DNA of 64,000 bases from Allobacillus halotolerans (lineage in GTDB: Bacteria; Bacillota; Bacilli; Bacillales; Alkalibacillaceae): NCBI RefSeq assembly GCF_028743495.1, contig NZ_CP117968.1; one strand, given 5' to 3'. Positions 24,080 to 33,080 of the stretch are shown here, piece by piece (position 1 is the stretch's first letter; each line of letters begins with the position of its first letter). The notes under the pieces were generated by a model that saw nothing but the letters and a program-made list of their open reading frames with translations, ran no database searches and was not told the DNA's origin. The position numbers and the translations under genes are program-made.

Positions 24080-25243
24080 ATGAAAGAGATGAAGAAAGGG
24101 AATTTTCTGATGCAAAATTGGTTCAATTTATTTCCGAAAAACATTAGTTTAAGTATATATGTATGGGTGATTATGAGTTTGTTGCCCTTTTATTTCATTT
24201 TTCGGTCGAATACACAATGGGAAATACTGCTCGGTATAGCTTTAATCGTTATTTTCTTCGGTGCTTATCGGCTGTCATTCCTATCGATCGGCGGATTATT
24301 GTATGTCTGTGTGTCGATTATGATGCTGATCAGTGTCGGGATGTCTTTGTTTTATGGATATGTATATTTTTCACTGTTCATTGCTTTTTTCATCGGAAAT
24401 GCCAAACATAAAGGTGGTTTTATATCACTTTATGTTGTCCATTTAGTCTTGACCGTTCTAGCTTCTGCTTTGAGTTATTTTACACAGAAAGAGTTGTTCT
24501 TTTCTCAATGGCCATTTTTAATACTGACAATTCTTGGAGTCATCTTGTTGCCAATCAATACATACAACCGCAGAAAAAGACAAAATCTTGAGGCTCAATT
24601 ATCGGATGCAAATAAAAAAATATCCCAATTACTGGTTTATGAGGAACGTCAGCGAATTGCTCGTGATTTGCATGATACGTTAGGTCAAAAGCTGTCTTTA
24701 ATTGGTTTGAAAAGCGACTTGGCAGGACGGCTGATTAATAAAGATAACAATAAGGCAAAAGGTGAAATCGACGATATTAACCAAACTGCAAGAACGGCAT
24801 TAAATGAAGTGAGGGAAATGTTAGCCGGCATGAGAATCTCGAAGTTCTCTGAGGAGATCAAGCATGTGAAGCAGCTGTTAGAAGCGGCTACTATTGGGGT
24901 GGACATTCAAGGAGATAAGGAACTGAAATATGTACCTTCTTTAGTGGAAGACGTCATGAGCATGAGTCTAAAAGAAGCCGTGACGAATATTGTGAAACAT
25001 AGTCAAGCTACCGAGTGCAAAATAGCTACGACTGAGTCGGAACATGAAACTGTTTTACGGATTGAAGATAATGGAGTCGGTATAGGGTCTAAAGAACATT
25101 CACCGACCGGCCATGGACTAGATGGCATGAAGGAACGACTGGAATTTGTGAATGGAGAGCTTGAGATTAAAAGCAGCGACCGTGGAACTACATTAATTGT
25201 CACTGTACCGAATGTCATGCAACAGTTGAAGCAGGAGGGATAA
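24080..25243 (+). CDS. desK: Membrane-fluidity sensor histidine kinase
   Basis: 387 residues. Four to five helices fill the first 165 residues, the sensing region in DesK. A coiled dimerisation segment (NLEAQLSDANKKISQLL) leads to the HisKA_3 box ERQRIARDLHDTLGQKL with phospho-accepting His near residue 205. A HATPase domain follows with EAVTNIVKHS, DNGVGIG and GHGLDGMKERL. ATG at 24080 is used, with AGGTGAT upstream; a Met ten codons in is an alternative. It phosphorylates DesR when the membrane stiffens. Confidence 0.92.
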   Translation: MKEMKKGNFLMQNWFNLFPKNISLSIYVWVIMSLLPFYFIFRSNTQWEILLGIALIVIFFGAYRLSFLSIGGLLYVCVSIMMLISVGMSLFYGYVYFSLFIAFFIGNAKHKGGFISLYVVHLVLTVLASALSYFTQKELFFSQWPFLILTILGVILLPINTYNRRKRQNLEAQLSDANKKISQLLVYEERQRIARDLHDTLGQKLSLIGLKSDLAGRLINKDNNKAKGEIDDINQTARTALNEVREMLAGMRISKFSEEIKHVKQLLEAATIGVDIQGDKELKYVPSLVEDVMSMSLKEAVTNIVKHSQATECKIATTESEHETVLRIEDNGVGIGSKEHSPTGHGLDGMKERLEFVNGELEIKSSDRGTTLIVTVPNVMQQLKQEG

Positions 25244-25244
25244 A

Positions 25245-25844
25245 ATGATTCGAATCGTGTTGGCGGAGGATCAAGGAATGTTACTTGGCGCGTTAGGCTC
25301 ATTGCTCGACCTTGAAGAAGATATGGAAGTGGTCGGGAAAGCAAGAAACGGAGAAGAGGCCGTACGATTAGTCAGTGAGCTTCAACCGGACATTTGCATC
25401 ATGGACATTGAAATGCCGATTAAAAACGGCTTGGATGCAGCAGAAGAAATGAAAGATGAGAAGTGCGAAGTCATCATATTGACGACGTTTGCGCGTGCCG
25501 GATATTTCGAGAGAGCTCGTCAGGCAAAGGTTAGTGGTTATTTACTAAAAGACAGTCCGAGTGAAGAGTTAGCCAGCTCTATCCGTAAGATATTAGATGG
25601 ACGTAAAGTATATGCGCCAGAATTAATCGATCTGGCTTATGAAGAAGAAAATCCTTTAACAGATCGTGAGAATGAAGTTCTTCAATTGATCGCTGAAGGG
25701 AAAAGTACAAAGCAAATTTCGAAGGAACTCTATTTAACGAACGGAACTGTACGTAATTATATCTCTGTGATTTTTGATAAACTGGAGGTGTCGAATCGGA
25801 TTGAAGCTGTTTCAAAGGTGAAGGATAAGGGGTGGATGCAGTGA
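25245..25844 (+). CDS. desR: Response regulator of the desaturase operon
   Basis: NarL/FixJ-type regulator of 199 residues. The receiver domain has acidic residues in LAEDQGM, the phospho-Asp in DICIMDIEMPIKNG (about residue 54), and Lys in YLLKDSPSEEL. The LuxR-type helix-turn-helix is TDRENEVLQLIAEGKSTKQI followed by LTNGTVRNYISVIFDKLE. Its ATG lies one base after the desK stop, with GGAGG before it, so the two are coupled. It should bind the palindrome upstream of des. Confidence 0.93.
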   Translation: MIRIVLAEDQGMLLGALGSLLDLEEDMEVVGKARNGEEAVRLVSELQPDICIMDIEMPIKNGLDAAEEMKDEKCEVIILTTFARAGYFERARQAKVSGYLLKDSPSEELASSIRKILDGRKVYAPELIDLAYEEENPLTDRENEVLQLIAEGKSTKQISKELYLTNGTVRNYISVIFDKLEVSNRIEAVSKVKDKGWMQ

Positions 25845-25944
25845 GTCTCTTAACAAGCACACATCTACATAAAGACTTTGTTTTGTGCGTCAATTTATTA
25901 TCCTTTAAACTAATGGAAGAGTAAGTTATTTAGGAGGGGATCAC

Positions 25945-26769
25945 ATGATTACTCATCTACAAGATACTGTTACATTGAACAATGGCGTAAAGATGCCAGG
26001 TTTTGGACTTGGTGTATACAAGGTCGAGGATGGCGATACTGTCATTCACGCCGTATCATCGGCACTGAAAAATGGTTATCTTCACATTGATACGGCAACA
26101 ATTTATGATAATGAAAAAGGCGTCGGGCAAGCGGTTAAAGATTCTGGAATTCCTCGAGAAGAAATTTTCATTACTTCAAAAGTGTGGAATGACGATCAAG
26201 GATATGAAAGCACGTTGAAAGCATTCGAGGAAACACTTGAGAAATTGGGCACAGATTATTTGGATTTATATTTGATTCATTGGCCGGTCAGCGGCAAGTA
26301 CAAAGATACGTATCGAGCCCTTGAGAAGCTTTATGAGGAAGGGAAAGTTCGGGCAATCGGAGTCAGCAACTTCCATGTTCATCATTTGGAGGACTTGATG
26401 GAGGATTGCACCATTACTCCCATGGTCGATCAAGTGGAATTTCATCCACATTTAACACAAAGCGATTTACGGAAGTTTTGCCAGGACAATAACATTCAGT
26501 TTGAGGCATGGTCACCTTTGAAAAAAGGTCGCTTATTTGAAGACCCAACATTAATGGAAATTGCTGAGGCACACGGAAAAACGGTTGCTCAAGTGATGCT
26601 CCGTTGGGATATTCAGCATGGTGTTGTGACGATTCCGAAATCGATACGCGAAAAACGAATAGTCGAAAACGCAGATGTGTTTGACTTTTCGTTAACAGAT
26701 GAAGAAATGAAGCGGATTGATGGCATGAATAAAGACGAGCGAACAGGATCAAATCCGGATACATTTTAA
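25945..26769 (+). CDS. Aldo/keto reductase (YvgN/YtbE-like)
   Basis: NADPH-dependent carbonyl reductase of 274 residues with a TIM barrel. The catalytic tetrad is visible: Asp in HIDTATIYDNE, Tyr in the same segment, Lys in ITSKVWN, and His in YLIHWPV. The cofactor 2'-phosphate segment is VTIPKSIREKRIVEN near the C-terminus. Bacillus relatives detoxify methylglyoxal and other aldehydes. GGAGGGG precedes the ATG. It has its own terminator and no evident operon partner. Confidence 0.92.
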   Translation: MITHLQDTVTLNNGVKMPGFGLGVYKVEDGDTVIHAVSSALKNGYLHIDTATIYDNEKGVGQAVKDSGIPREEIFITSKVWNDDQGYESTLKAFEETLEKLGTDYLDLYLIHWPVSGKYKDTYRALEKLYEEGKVRAIGVSNFHVHHLEDLMEDCTITPMVDQVEFHPHLTQSDLRKFCQDNNIQFEAWSPLKKGRLFEDPTLMEIAEAHGKTVAQVMLRWDIQHGVVTIPKSIREKRIVENADVFDFSLTDEEMKRIDGMNKDERTGSNPDTF

Positions 26770-26772
26770 TAG

Positions 26773-26818
26773 AAAAAGCTCTAGAAGGCTGCTTGACCAG
26801 CCATCTAGAGCTTTTTTT
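26773..26818 (+). terminator. Terminator of the aldo/keto reductase gene
   Basis: AAAAAGCTCTAGA and TCTAGAGCTTTTTTT form the outer stem, and GGCTG and CAGCC continue it inward. Confidence 0.93.
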
Positions 26819-26869
26819 GCAATAAGGAGAATGTAAGAATAGAATAATCTCTTTACCCTCCACAAGGTG

Positions 26870-27135
26870 GCGAGCCGCTCGACAAAGCGCTGGAGCCGCT
26901 CGATGAAGCATTCCAACCGCTCGACAAATCGCCGTAACCGCTTGATAAAGCAATCCAACCGCTCGACAAATCGCCGTAGCCGCTCGATGAAGCGTTCCAA
27001 CCGCTCGACAAATCGCCGTAACCGCTCGATAAAGCAATCCAACCGCTCGACAACTCGCTGGAGCCGCTCGATGAAGCGTTCCAACCGCTCGACAAATCGC
27101 CGTAGCCGCTCGATGAAGCGTTCCAACCGCCCGAC
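26870..27135. repeat. 21-bp tandem array F (CCGCTCGA family)
   Basis: Thirteen units with CCGCTCGA or a close variant at 26875 and every 21 bp to 27127, with no slips. Units alternate between CCGCTCGACAAATCGCCGTA and CCGCTCGATAAAGCAATCCA types. Because 21 is seven codons, long open frames appear on both strands, with heptad-like translations such as ERLRRFVERL. I read these as by-products: no frame has a ribosome site at a sensible start. Confidence 0.93.
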
Positions 27136-27160
27136 GACCTCATAAAGTTATCGTTCAAGT

Positions 27161-27319
27161 TCATCGATTTTGCTCTTCTAGTTGTCTTTCGAGTTCGTCA
27201 ACGCGTTGTTGTAACTTTTCTGTAGGTTCTTGAAGTCGATGTGTAAAGCTTCTGATCATCGCAATGACGGTCAAAATAATCACGACGAACGCGAGACCGA
27301 ACATGACATAAATAATCAT
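27161..27319 (-). CDS. Small bitopic protein with coiled-coil tail, 52 aa
   Basis: A single membrane helix, MIIYVMFGLAFVVIILTVIA, is followed by a basic turn MIRSFTHR and a C-terminal heptad segment EKLQQRVDELERQLEEQNR. AGGAGG lies 9 bases upstream of the ATG. It is 17 bases downstream of the next membrane gene and co-directional, so the two are likely an operon. It resembles the small phage-shock or division-associated membrane proteins in layout only. Confidence 0.78.
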   Translation of the reverse strand: MIIYVMFGLAFVVIILTVIAMIRSFTHRLQEPTEKLQQRVDELERQLEEQNR

Positions 27320-27338
27320 CAGGGGAACCTCCTAAAAA

Positions 27339-27731
27339 TTAATCGTTAGACAGGAAGAACGTCAATAGGAAAAATAGGATGAAACTGAGTAATAAAATGG
27401 AACCACCAATAATATAAACGAGTAGATTAATTGTATCTGAAATCGGAAGTGGATTTAAAAACTCCAACCACATGCCGACCGTAAGACCAATGGAACCGAT
27501 GATGCCGGTAATTGCATGGGTGATGGCAAGCTTCGGTGCTCTAACTTCAACGACACGATAAAAAATTCCCCAAGCAAAAACAGTTAGCCACCCAGCTACT
27601 AGAATATGGGCATGAATGGGTTTAAGTGCATATGAACCTGCACCTGCCATATGCGCACCTAGTCCGGCGCCAATTGCCCCAAACAATGCTGCCAGTCGGA
27701 TTAGTGTGTTGCTCCAAAAACGTTGATTCAT
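27339..27731 (-). CDS. Four-helix membrane protein with conserved His, 130 aa
   Basis: The second hydrophobic region contains a histidine-rich pattern, AHMAGAGSYALKPIHAHILV, then GWLTVFAWGIFYRVVEV, reminiscent of the haem-copper oxidase subunit I and NnrS-like families but too short for either. Two further helices follow. ATG at 27731 has GGAGTG 6 bases upstream; the GTG at 27740 overlaps that site. Possible haem or metal association is inferred only from the His positions. Confidence 0.7.
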   Translation of the reverse strand: MNQRFWSNTLIRLAALFGAIGAGLGAHMAGAGSYALKPIHAHILVAGWLTVFAWGIFYRVVEVRAPKLAITHAITGIIGSIGLTVGMWLEFLNPLPISDTINLLVYIIGGSILLLSFILFFLLTFFLSND

Positions 27732-28080
27732 ATTGTTCACTCCAAAATATGTTGTTTTCTTTACTATAACAATGAATAAAATGAATTCATAGAATGGAAT
27801 GAGTGTTTAAGGGAATTTCTTGAAGATACAGGTCAGAATGTTTACACAAGTAACAATAGACTATGATAAAGAGGAATCTTGTAAAAACATTCAAGGATAC
27901 AAATTTTGTAACAATCGAATTGGATTTCTTGCTTAGAGCAACTTGCAATAGGGAAAAGTTTTGTGAGCGTGTACATAAAGCAATACCGTTCTCACAAATA
28001 TGAAAACGGCTTGTTCAAACGAATAAAAAGCATCCTGTAACTGTATAAGTGATACTATAGCGAGGAAAAGAGGCGCGTAT
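27732..28080. other. Divergent intergenic region, no gene seen
   Basis: 349 bases between divergent genes. AT-rich, no repeat array and no open frame with a ribosome site. TTTACA with TATGAT 15 bp later occurs near 27840 and GATACTATAG near 28052, either of which could be promoter parts for the MMPL gene. Confidence 0.4.
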
Positions 28081-30171
28081 ATGAAAACAGTTTTGCAAAG
28101 AATTACGAATCAAGTAACCACAAAAAAAGGAATGTGGCTGACCCTGTCGGCTTGGTTGTTATTTGCGGTATTACTTGCAGTATTCGCTCCAAGTGCAAAG
28201 GATTACGAGGTTACAAGTATCGAGTCCTTGCCAGAAGATGTTCAATCCGTTATTGCGCAAGAAAAAATCGATGAACATTTTGGCAAAGAAGAGGATATTC
28301 CAGCCTTATTGGTTTTCGAAGCAGAAAATAACCAAGTCGATTGGCAGGAACTGGCGAATGTCATTCGTGCAATCCGTGATTCTGAAGTAGAAGGGTTGAA
28401 AAGTATTCCGCCGTTAAGCGAAATGCCACCACAGGCAGCAGCGTCTTTTCTTTCGGAAGATCAATCAACAGCCTTGATTCCAATGGCGTTCGATCAGTCA
28501 ATGGAAAACGCTGAACTCGTTGAAGAAAAAGAAACAATTCATGAAATAGTTGCTGATGAAACGAGCATGAGCCTTTATGTAACGGGGCCAGCAGGAATTT
28601 CAACAGATACATTGGACTTATTCTCTCGTGCGGATGTCGTGTTGATTTTATCTACAGTCGGGTTAATCTTAGTCCTTTTAATTATTATTTACCGTTCACC
28701 ATTATTAGCACTGATTCCATTACTCGCCGCGGGGTTCGTATATTTTGTTACGTTACAATTGTTGGGGATTTTTGGAGCGTTAGGTCTTGATTACTCGAAT
28801 CAAACGATTTCAATTATGTCGATCTTGTTGTTTGCCGCAACGGTCGATTATTCATTGTTTGTCTTTTCACGGTTTCGAGAAGAATTGAAGACGCATGAAA
28901 ATAAGCATGCTGCCATGCAAGCAACGATGAGTGCACTCGGACTGCCTTTATTCATTTCGGGTGGGACAGTACTTGCAGCCATGCTCGTATTGTTCTTTGC
29001 TCGATTAGGTGATTATCAAAATTTCGCACCTAGTTTTGCGACGACGATGCTAGTTATTATTATTTCTTCATTAACACTTATACCGTCATTGTTTGCATTG
29101 TTCGGCAGAAGATCCTTTTGGCCTAAGGTTCCTAATGTCGGAGATGATAACATAAAGCCAAATTCTTTCTGGCATAAAGTTGGTAAAGGAGTGACGAAAA
29201 AGCCAGGAGTAAGTGTTGTTGCGACATTGATCGTAATGGGTATTGCCGCCAGCAACTTAATGAACTTAGAATACGATTTTAACTTGCTCAATTCGTTTCC
29301 GGATGACATGGAATCAAAAGAAGGCTTTGAATTAATTGAGGAAAAATTCGCAAGTGGTGATTTGGCTCCGACGACCGTTCTTTTTGAAGGTAATGAAAAA
29401 GCTTCAGAAGAAGATTTGCAAAAATTGAGTGATGCATTATCAAATATAGACAACGTCCAATCTGTTGATCTACTAGGAACGACGGAAGGCAATAGGGCAG
29501 CTCGGTTTACATTAACATTCACGGGTAACCCTTACGAAAAAGCAGCGATGGATCAGCTAGAAACAATGGTTGATCAAGAACAGACTTATGTGGAAGCGGC
29601 TGGTCTAAAAGGAGATTTATATTTCGCTGGTGAGACTGCCGCCCAAGTGGACGATCGAGCATTGAATTTCCGTGATTTCTTCGTCATTGCTATTATCGAA
29701 ACGTTATTGATTTTAGGAATGCTCATGTTTTTGACGAAGTCATTTAAGCGGGCATTCATTATGATGGCGACAAACTTGATTTCCTTTGTTGCTGCCATTG
29801 GTGCAGGTATCTTTTTAACCGAGTTATTCTTTGATATCGGAACCATCAGTAACCGGGTGCCACTCTATGCATTTGTTTTCTTGGTGGCATTGGGAATCGA
29901 TTACAGTATTATGCTTGTTTCGCGGTATATGGAAGAACAAGAACGACTGGATACGAGAGATGCTGTTCATACTGCAATTGCCCATACAGGTGGAGTCATT
30001 TCATCAGCCGGCCTATTATTGGCCGCAACATTCGCTGTACTTATGACACAGCCCGTACAACTGTTGTTCGTTTTCGGATTTATCGTTGCGGTTGGTATCT
30101 TAATTGATACATTCATAATCAGAGGGGTTTTATTACCTGGATTATTAGTTCTTTTTGATAAAAAGAAATAG
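28081..30171 (+). CDS. MMPL/RND-family exporter
   Basis: 696 residues in two homologous halves, each a helix, a large extracytoplasmic loop, then five to six helices. The first half has SIMSILLFAATVDYSLFVFSRFREEL and the second YAFVFLVALGIDYSIMLVSRYMEEQ, both the MMPL signature containing proton-relay Asp. Loops span about residues 40-180 and 390-540. Bacillus relatives export lipids, surfactants or drugs. ATG follows GAGGAAAAGAGGCG. It has its own terminator and stands alone. Confidence 0.9.
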   Translation: MKTVLQRITNQVTTKKGMWLTLSAWLLFAVLLAVFAPSAKDYEVTSIESLPEDVQSVIAQEKIDEHFGKEEDIPALLVFEAENNQVDWQELANVIRAIRDSEVEGLKSIPPLSEMPPQAAASFLSEDQSTALIPMAFDQSMENAELVEEKETIHEIVADETSMSLYVTGPAGISTDTLDLFSRADVVLILSTVGLILVLLIIIYRSPLLALIPLLAAGFVYFVTLQLLGIFGALGLDYSNQTISIMSILLFAATVDYSLFVFSRFREELKTHENKHAAMQATMSALGLPLFISGGTVLAAMLVLFFARLGDYQNFAPSFATTMLVIIISSLTLIPSLFALFGRRSFWPKVPNVGDDNIKPNSFWHKVGKGVTKKPGVSVVATLIVMGIAASNLMNLEYDFNLLNSFPDDMESKEGFELIEEKFASGDLAPTTVLFEGNEKASEEDLQKLSDALSNIDNVQSVDLLGTTEGNRAARFTLTFTGNPYEKAAMDQLETMVDQEQTYVEAAGLKGDLYFAGETAAQVDDRALNFRDFFVIAIIETLLILGMLMFLTKSFKRAFIMMATNLISFVAAIGAGIFLTELFFDIGTISNRVPLYAFVFLVALGIDYSIMLVSRYMEEQERLDTRDAVHTAIAHTGGVISSAGLLLAATFAVLMTQPVQLLFVFGFIVAVGILIDTFIIRGVLLPGLLVLFDKKK

Positions 30172-30175
30172 TAAT

Positions 30176-30214
30176 AAAAACGCTGCATCAGTGTCATTCT
30201 GGTGCAGCGTTTTT
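30176..30214 (+). terminator. Terminator of the MMPL gene
   Basis: AAAACGCTGCATCAG and CTGGTGCAGCGTTTTT form a long stem with one G-T pair. Confidence 0.93.
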
Positions 30215-30353
30215 AAGTGCGAGCGAAGCATTGACTGGGCAAAATATAGTAGAATAGACATAAGAGGTTTAATCGTTTATGAAACTGTGAAAACTGAGAA
30301 TAAGTTTTTGATGAACGTAAGCAACAAAGAGGGACATCAGGGGAGGAACCGAA

Positions 30354-31055
30354 ATGAGGCTACTGCGTTTTATTGGAATGATTGCTGTTCTTATTTTTAT
30401 ATTTTTTGTTCTTCCAATCAATGAATGGATGTCCAAGCCGAGTGGCGAATTGACAGTTTCAACAATGTGGGAAGACACAAAAGATAGTGTTCAAGATATA
30501 GACATAGAAGAAATTGGCGATCGAATGAAATCGACCGCAAATCGCGTGCAGTTTTTCTTTTCCAGTTTAATGGATGATGAATCATCCATCCAATTTCAAG
30601 AAATGCCTAGGCACGAATCGACTGAACAAGGAAAGAATAAAAAGCCTGAGATTAAATTGACGGAAGCGGATATACAGGAGTTTGAATACGAAGTGTTGGA
30701 GTTGGCGAATGAAGAACGAAAAGCACAGGGATTGGAACCACTTGAATTTTCGGTAGAAGTCAGTGAGGTGGCCCGAGCGAAATCTCATGATATGGCGGAT
30801 TCCAATTATTTCGATCACCAGTCACCAAATTACGGCTCACCATTTGAAATGATGCAAACTTTCGGGGTGGATTACCGCGCAGCAGGTGAGAATATCGCCA
30901 TGGGACAACGGTCACCGGAAGAGGTCATGAATGGTTGGATGAATAGCGAAGGACATCGAAAAAACATTATGCATGATCAATTTACACATCTTGGCGTCGG
31001 TTATGTCGAGAAAAATGGAACGACGTATTGGACACAAATGTTTGTCGGACGATAA
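30354..31055 (+). CDS. CAP-domain (SCP/YkwD-like) secreted or anchored protein
   Basis: 233 residues. A hydrophobic signal anchor spans residues 3-24 (LLRFIGMIAVLIFIFFVLP), followed by an acidic linker of about 80 residues. The CAP domain begins near residue 110: VLELANEERKAQGLEPLEF, HDMADSNYFDHQSPNYGSPF, RAAGENIAMGQRSPEEVMNG and W-NSEGHRKNIM, with the His-Glu-His set intact. Exported by Sec and likely held at the membrane. GGGGAGG precedes the ATG. Molecular activity of bacterial CAP proteins is poorly known. Confidence 0.9.
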   Translation: MRLLRFIGMIAVLIFIFFVLPINEWMSKPSGELTVSTMWEDTKDSVQDIDIEEIGDRMKSTANRVQFFFSSLMDDESSIQFQEMPRHESTEQGKNKKPEIKLTEADIQEFEYEVLELANEERKAQGLEPLEFSVEVSEVARAKSHDMADSNYFDHQSPNYGSPFEMMQTFGVDYRAAGENIAMGQRSPEEVMNGWMNSEGHRKNIMHDQFTHLGVGYVEKNGTTYWTQMFVGR

Positions 31056-31107
31056 TTTTTAAGAAAAAGGGGAAGATGTACTATAGAGTCACAAAGGAGG
31101 GGTTCAA

Positions 31108-31470
31108 TTGAATCTTATTAAACCACATGACTATATTATTTTAGGTATTTATACAGTGGTTCTTCTATGGGATTATATGACATCTGGAGACTTCGGTGAA
31201 TTCTTAATCTTTGTTTTGGCTGGTGTTGTTATTTTTGCGCTGAATTATAAAAAATATAAAGGCGTTTCCAATAAAGAGATTATGAATTGGCAATTGTTCA
31301 GTACCGGTTGGATTGTTGTGCTTGTCGGCCTGTTGGCAATAATTTTTGGAAATGAGCAGGCAGCCATATTTTTTGATCATGGTCTATTGATTTTTATCAT
31401 TCTATTGACTCTTTTTGAAGTCTTCCTATCATCAAGAAGATTGAAAAATAATGAAGATCCCGCACGCTAA
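31108..31470 (+). CDS. Four-helix membrane protein, 120 aa
   Basis: Hydrophobic segments around YIILGIYTVVLLWDYM, FLIFVLAGVVIFALNY, FSTGWIVVLVGLLAIIFG and LIFIILLTLFEVFLS. It starts with TTG behind AGGAGG. The charged turn KKYKGVSNKEIMNWQ lies between helices 2 and 3. It follows the CAP gene by 52 bases and may be co-transcribed. No family recognised. Confidence 0.72.
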   Translation: MNLIKPHDYIILGIYTVVLLWDYMTSGDFGEFLIFVLAGVVIFALNYKKYKGVSNKEIMNWQLFSTGWIVVLVGLLAIIFGNEQAAIFFDHGLLIFIILLTLFEVFLSSRRLKNNEDPAR

Positions 31471-31485
31471 GCAGGATCTTTTTTT
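31454..31485. terminator. Bidirectional terminator
   Basis: AAGATCCCGC and GCAGGATCTTTTTTT pair across ACGCTAA between convergent genes. It overlaps the stop codon region of both. Confidence 0.88.
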
Positions 31486-32005
31486 ATGTTTCGTTAATGA
31501 TCCAATCTGCAGCTTCACCAAGATCCTTGAAAGACTTGTAGGCCAAATCAGATTCATCGGAGACCATTAAACTTTTAAGCCCTGCAGCATTTCCGGCTTC
31601 TAAATCAACTTCACGGTCGCCAATCATGTAACTTGAATTGGGATCAACGTCATAAGCTTCAACCAAATCTTTGATCATTCCAGGTTTCGGCTTTCTACAT
31701 GCACAGTTCGATTTTGGATGGTGAATACAAGCTTTGACTTCAGTAATTTTCCCGCCAGCTTTCTCTAGTTCATAAACCATTTTGTCATGGATATCAATCA
31801 GCTCTTGGTCTGTCATATACCCTAATCCGACGCCACCTTGGTTGGTTACGACAAATAACTGATAGCCTGCCTCATGTAGCTTTTTGACGGCTTGCTTAAC
31901 GGTTGGAAGAAAATAAAGATCTTTGGGCTTGTTTACATACTTCACACGGTCCGTAAGTACTTCATTAATGACACCATCTCGGTCCAAAAATACAGCTTTG
32001 TTCAT
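31484..32005 (-). CDS. HAD-IIIA phosphatase, GmhB/histidinol-phosphatase-like
   Basis: 173-residue haloacid-dehalogenase hydrolase. Motif I is AVFLDRDGVINEV, motif II the Thr in FVVTNQGGVG, motif III the Lys in RKPKPGM, and motif IV YMIGDREVDLEAG. The cysteine/histidine loop CIHHPKSNCACRKPKPG is the zinc site of the GmhB branch. The family removes the 7-phosphate from heptose bisphosphate in organisms making heptose; in Gram-positives the substrate may be a glycan precursor or histidinol phosphate. Confidence 0.88.
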   Translation of the reverse strand: MNKAVFLDRDGVINEVLTDRVKYVNKPKDLYFLPTVKQAVKKLHEAGYQLFVVTNQGGVGLGYMTDQELIDIHDKMVYELEKAGGKITEVKACIHHPKSNCACRKPKPGMIKDLVEAYDVDPNSSYMIGDREVDLEAGNAAGLKSLMVSDESDLAYKSFKDLGEAADWIINET

Positions 32006-32082
32006 GAAATCACCCTCCTACCAATATGCTCTAAGCTTATGATATCCTAAAACACAACAAAGATAAAAAATAGGAGATAAAA

Positions 32083-32577
32083 ATGAAAATAAGACAAATG
32101 GCTGTCGCTTTATTATATAAAAATGGAAAAGCTTTATTTGTGCAACGAAATCAACACAGGACGTTTTTACCAGGTTACCTTGTACCTGTCGGAGGCCATA
32201 TTGAACCCTATGAGTTAAATGAACCCAAACATGCCTGTGTCAGAGAAATTTATGAAGAAACGAGTATTCGCGAAGAGGAGATTGACGGACTACGATTAAA
32301 ATATATTATTTATCGAATGAAAGACGAAGAGGTTCGAGTTCAGTACATGTTTGTAGGTGACGTATTGACGGACCGGAAACTCGTTAATAGTGACGATGAG
32401 GAGTTGGTCTGGTTATCGTTGAATGAGCTGCAAAATAAAAAAGTCACCTTTGCGTGTTATTCAGCCGTTCGCCATTTTGAAGAGCTTGGTATTCAGGATC
32501 ATGAAATTTATGTCGGAACGATGAATAGGGTGGACGGTGAACTCCATATGAATTGGGCGATGTTACAGGAAGGTTGA
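32083..32577 (+). CDS. Nudix hydrolase with altered Nudix box
   Basis: 164 residues. Nudix-fold strands lead into GGHIEPYELNEPKHACVREI and EETSI. Compared with the canonical spacing G-x5-E-x7-REUxEExGU, there are nine residues rather than seven between the first Glu and Arg-Glu, and Ser replaces the final Gly. All metal-binding Glu are still present. It should cleave a nucleoside diphosphate derivative, but specificity cannot be read. GGAG precedes the ATG; single gene. Confidence 0.85.
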   Translation: MKIRQMAVALLYKNGKALFVQRNQHRTFLPGYLVPVGGHIEPYELNEPKHACVREIYEETSIREEEIDGLRLKYIIYRMKDEEVRVQYMFVGDVLTDRKLVNSDDEELVWLSLNELQNKKVTFACYSAVRHFEELGIQDHEIYVGTMNRVDGELHMNWAMLQEG

Positions 32578-32621
32578 ATGGTATCGCTTTTTGATTAGAG
32601 GATTGTTGAATCAAACACAGT

Positions 32622-32653
32622 AAAAACCCCTCGACTTATGAAAGCCAAGGGGT
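32622..32653 (-). terminator. Terminator of the YflT-like gene
   Basis: Minus-strand ACCCCTTGGCTT and AAGTCGAGGGGT pair with two mismatches and lead into TTTTTA. It also faces the Nudix gene. Confidence 0.8.
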
Positions 32654-32666
32654 ACATAATGCTTTA

Positions 32667-33008
32667 TTAAAAGCCTAATACATTTTCCACATTTTCATCT
32701 TCATCAACGATTAATAGGATTTTACCTTTATCCATTTCTTTTTCATAATTTGTTGCTTCGGCTTCAGAAAAACCAACTTCTTCTAACTTGCTGCGAAGCT
32801 CGTCACCTTTTTTGTTGAACATATTGCCGACAGCATCAGAGAAGTCTTGGGAGATTGTGCTTGCATCAGCATTATCTGCTACGCGATTTGTTCTGTCATC
32901 ATCATGGGACAATACATATACATTGTCTTTATTGACGCCGTTATCTCTAAGTTTTTGAACATCTTTTGCTAATTCTTGATCATTCATATACTCTTTTACA
33001 AATGGCAT
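32667..33008 (-). CDS. yflT: General stress protein, YflT-like
   Basis: 113 residues beginning MPFVKEYMNDQELAKDVQKL, with the VYVLSHDDDRTNRVAD core and a C-terminal strand KGKILLIVDEDENV. This is the heat-induced stress protein YflT (general stress protein 17M-like) family. In B. subtilis the members belong to the sigma-B regulon; biochemical role unknown. ATG at 33008 follows AAGGAGTGATCAAC; the GTG three codons earlier overlaps the ribosome site. Confidence 0.85.
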   Translation of the reverse strand: MPFVKEYMNDQELAKDVQKLRDNGVNKDNVYVLSHDDDRTNRVADNADASTISQDFSDAVGNMFNKKGDELRSKLEEVGFSEAEATNYEKEMDKGKILLIVDEDENVENVLGF

Positions 33009-33044
33009 GTTGATCACTCCTTATTTGATTTGTCTACTTAGTGT

Positions 33045-33069
33045 TTACCACGTGGAAATGGATTTAAAC
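33045..33069 (-). promoter_or_regulatory. Possible sigma-B promoter of yflT
   Basis: Minus-strand GTTTAA and TGGTAA spaced 13 bp, 37 bases upstream of the start codon. The -35 is a perfect sigma-B match and the -10 is partial. Confidence 0.4.
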
Positions 33070-33080
33070 ATTTGAATGTT

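Noticed and set aside
26749..27164. Coiled-coil or Ser/Gly-rich proteins on the minus strand
   Set aside because: Frames are open only because the 21-bp repeat is a multiple of three. There is no ribosome site, and one frame runs into the terminator and 3' end of the aldo/keto reductase gene.
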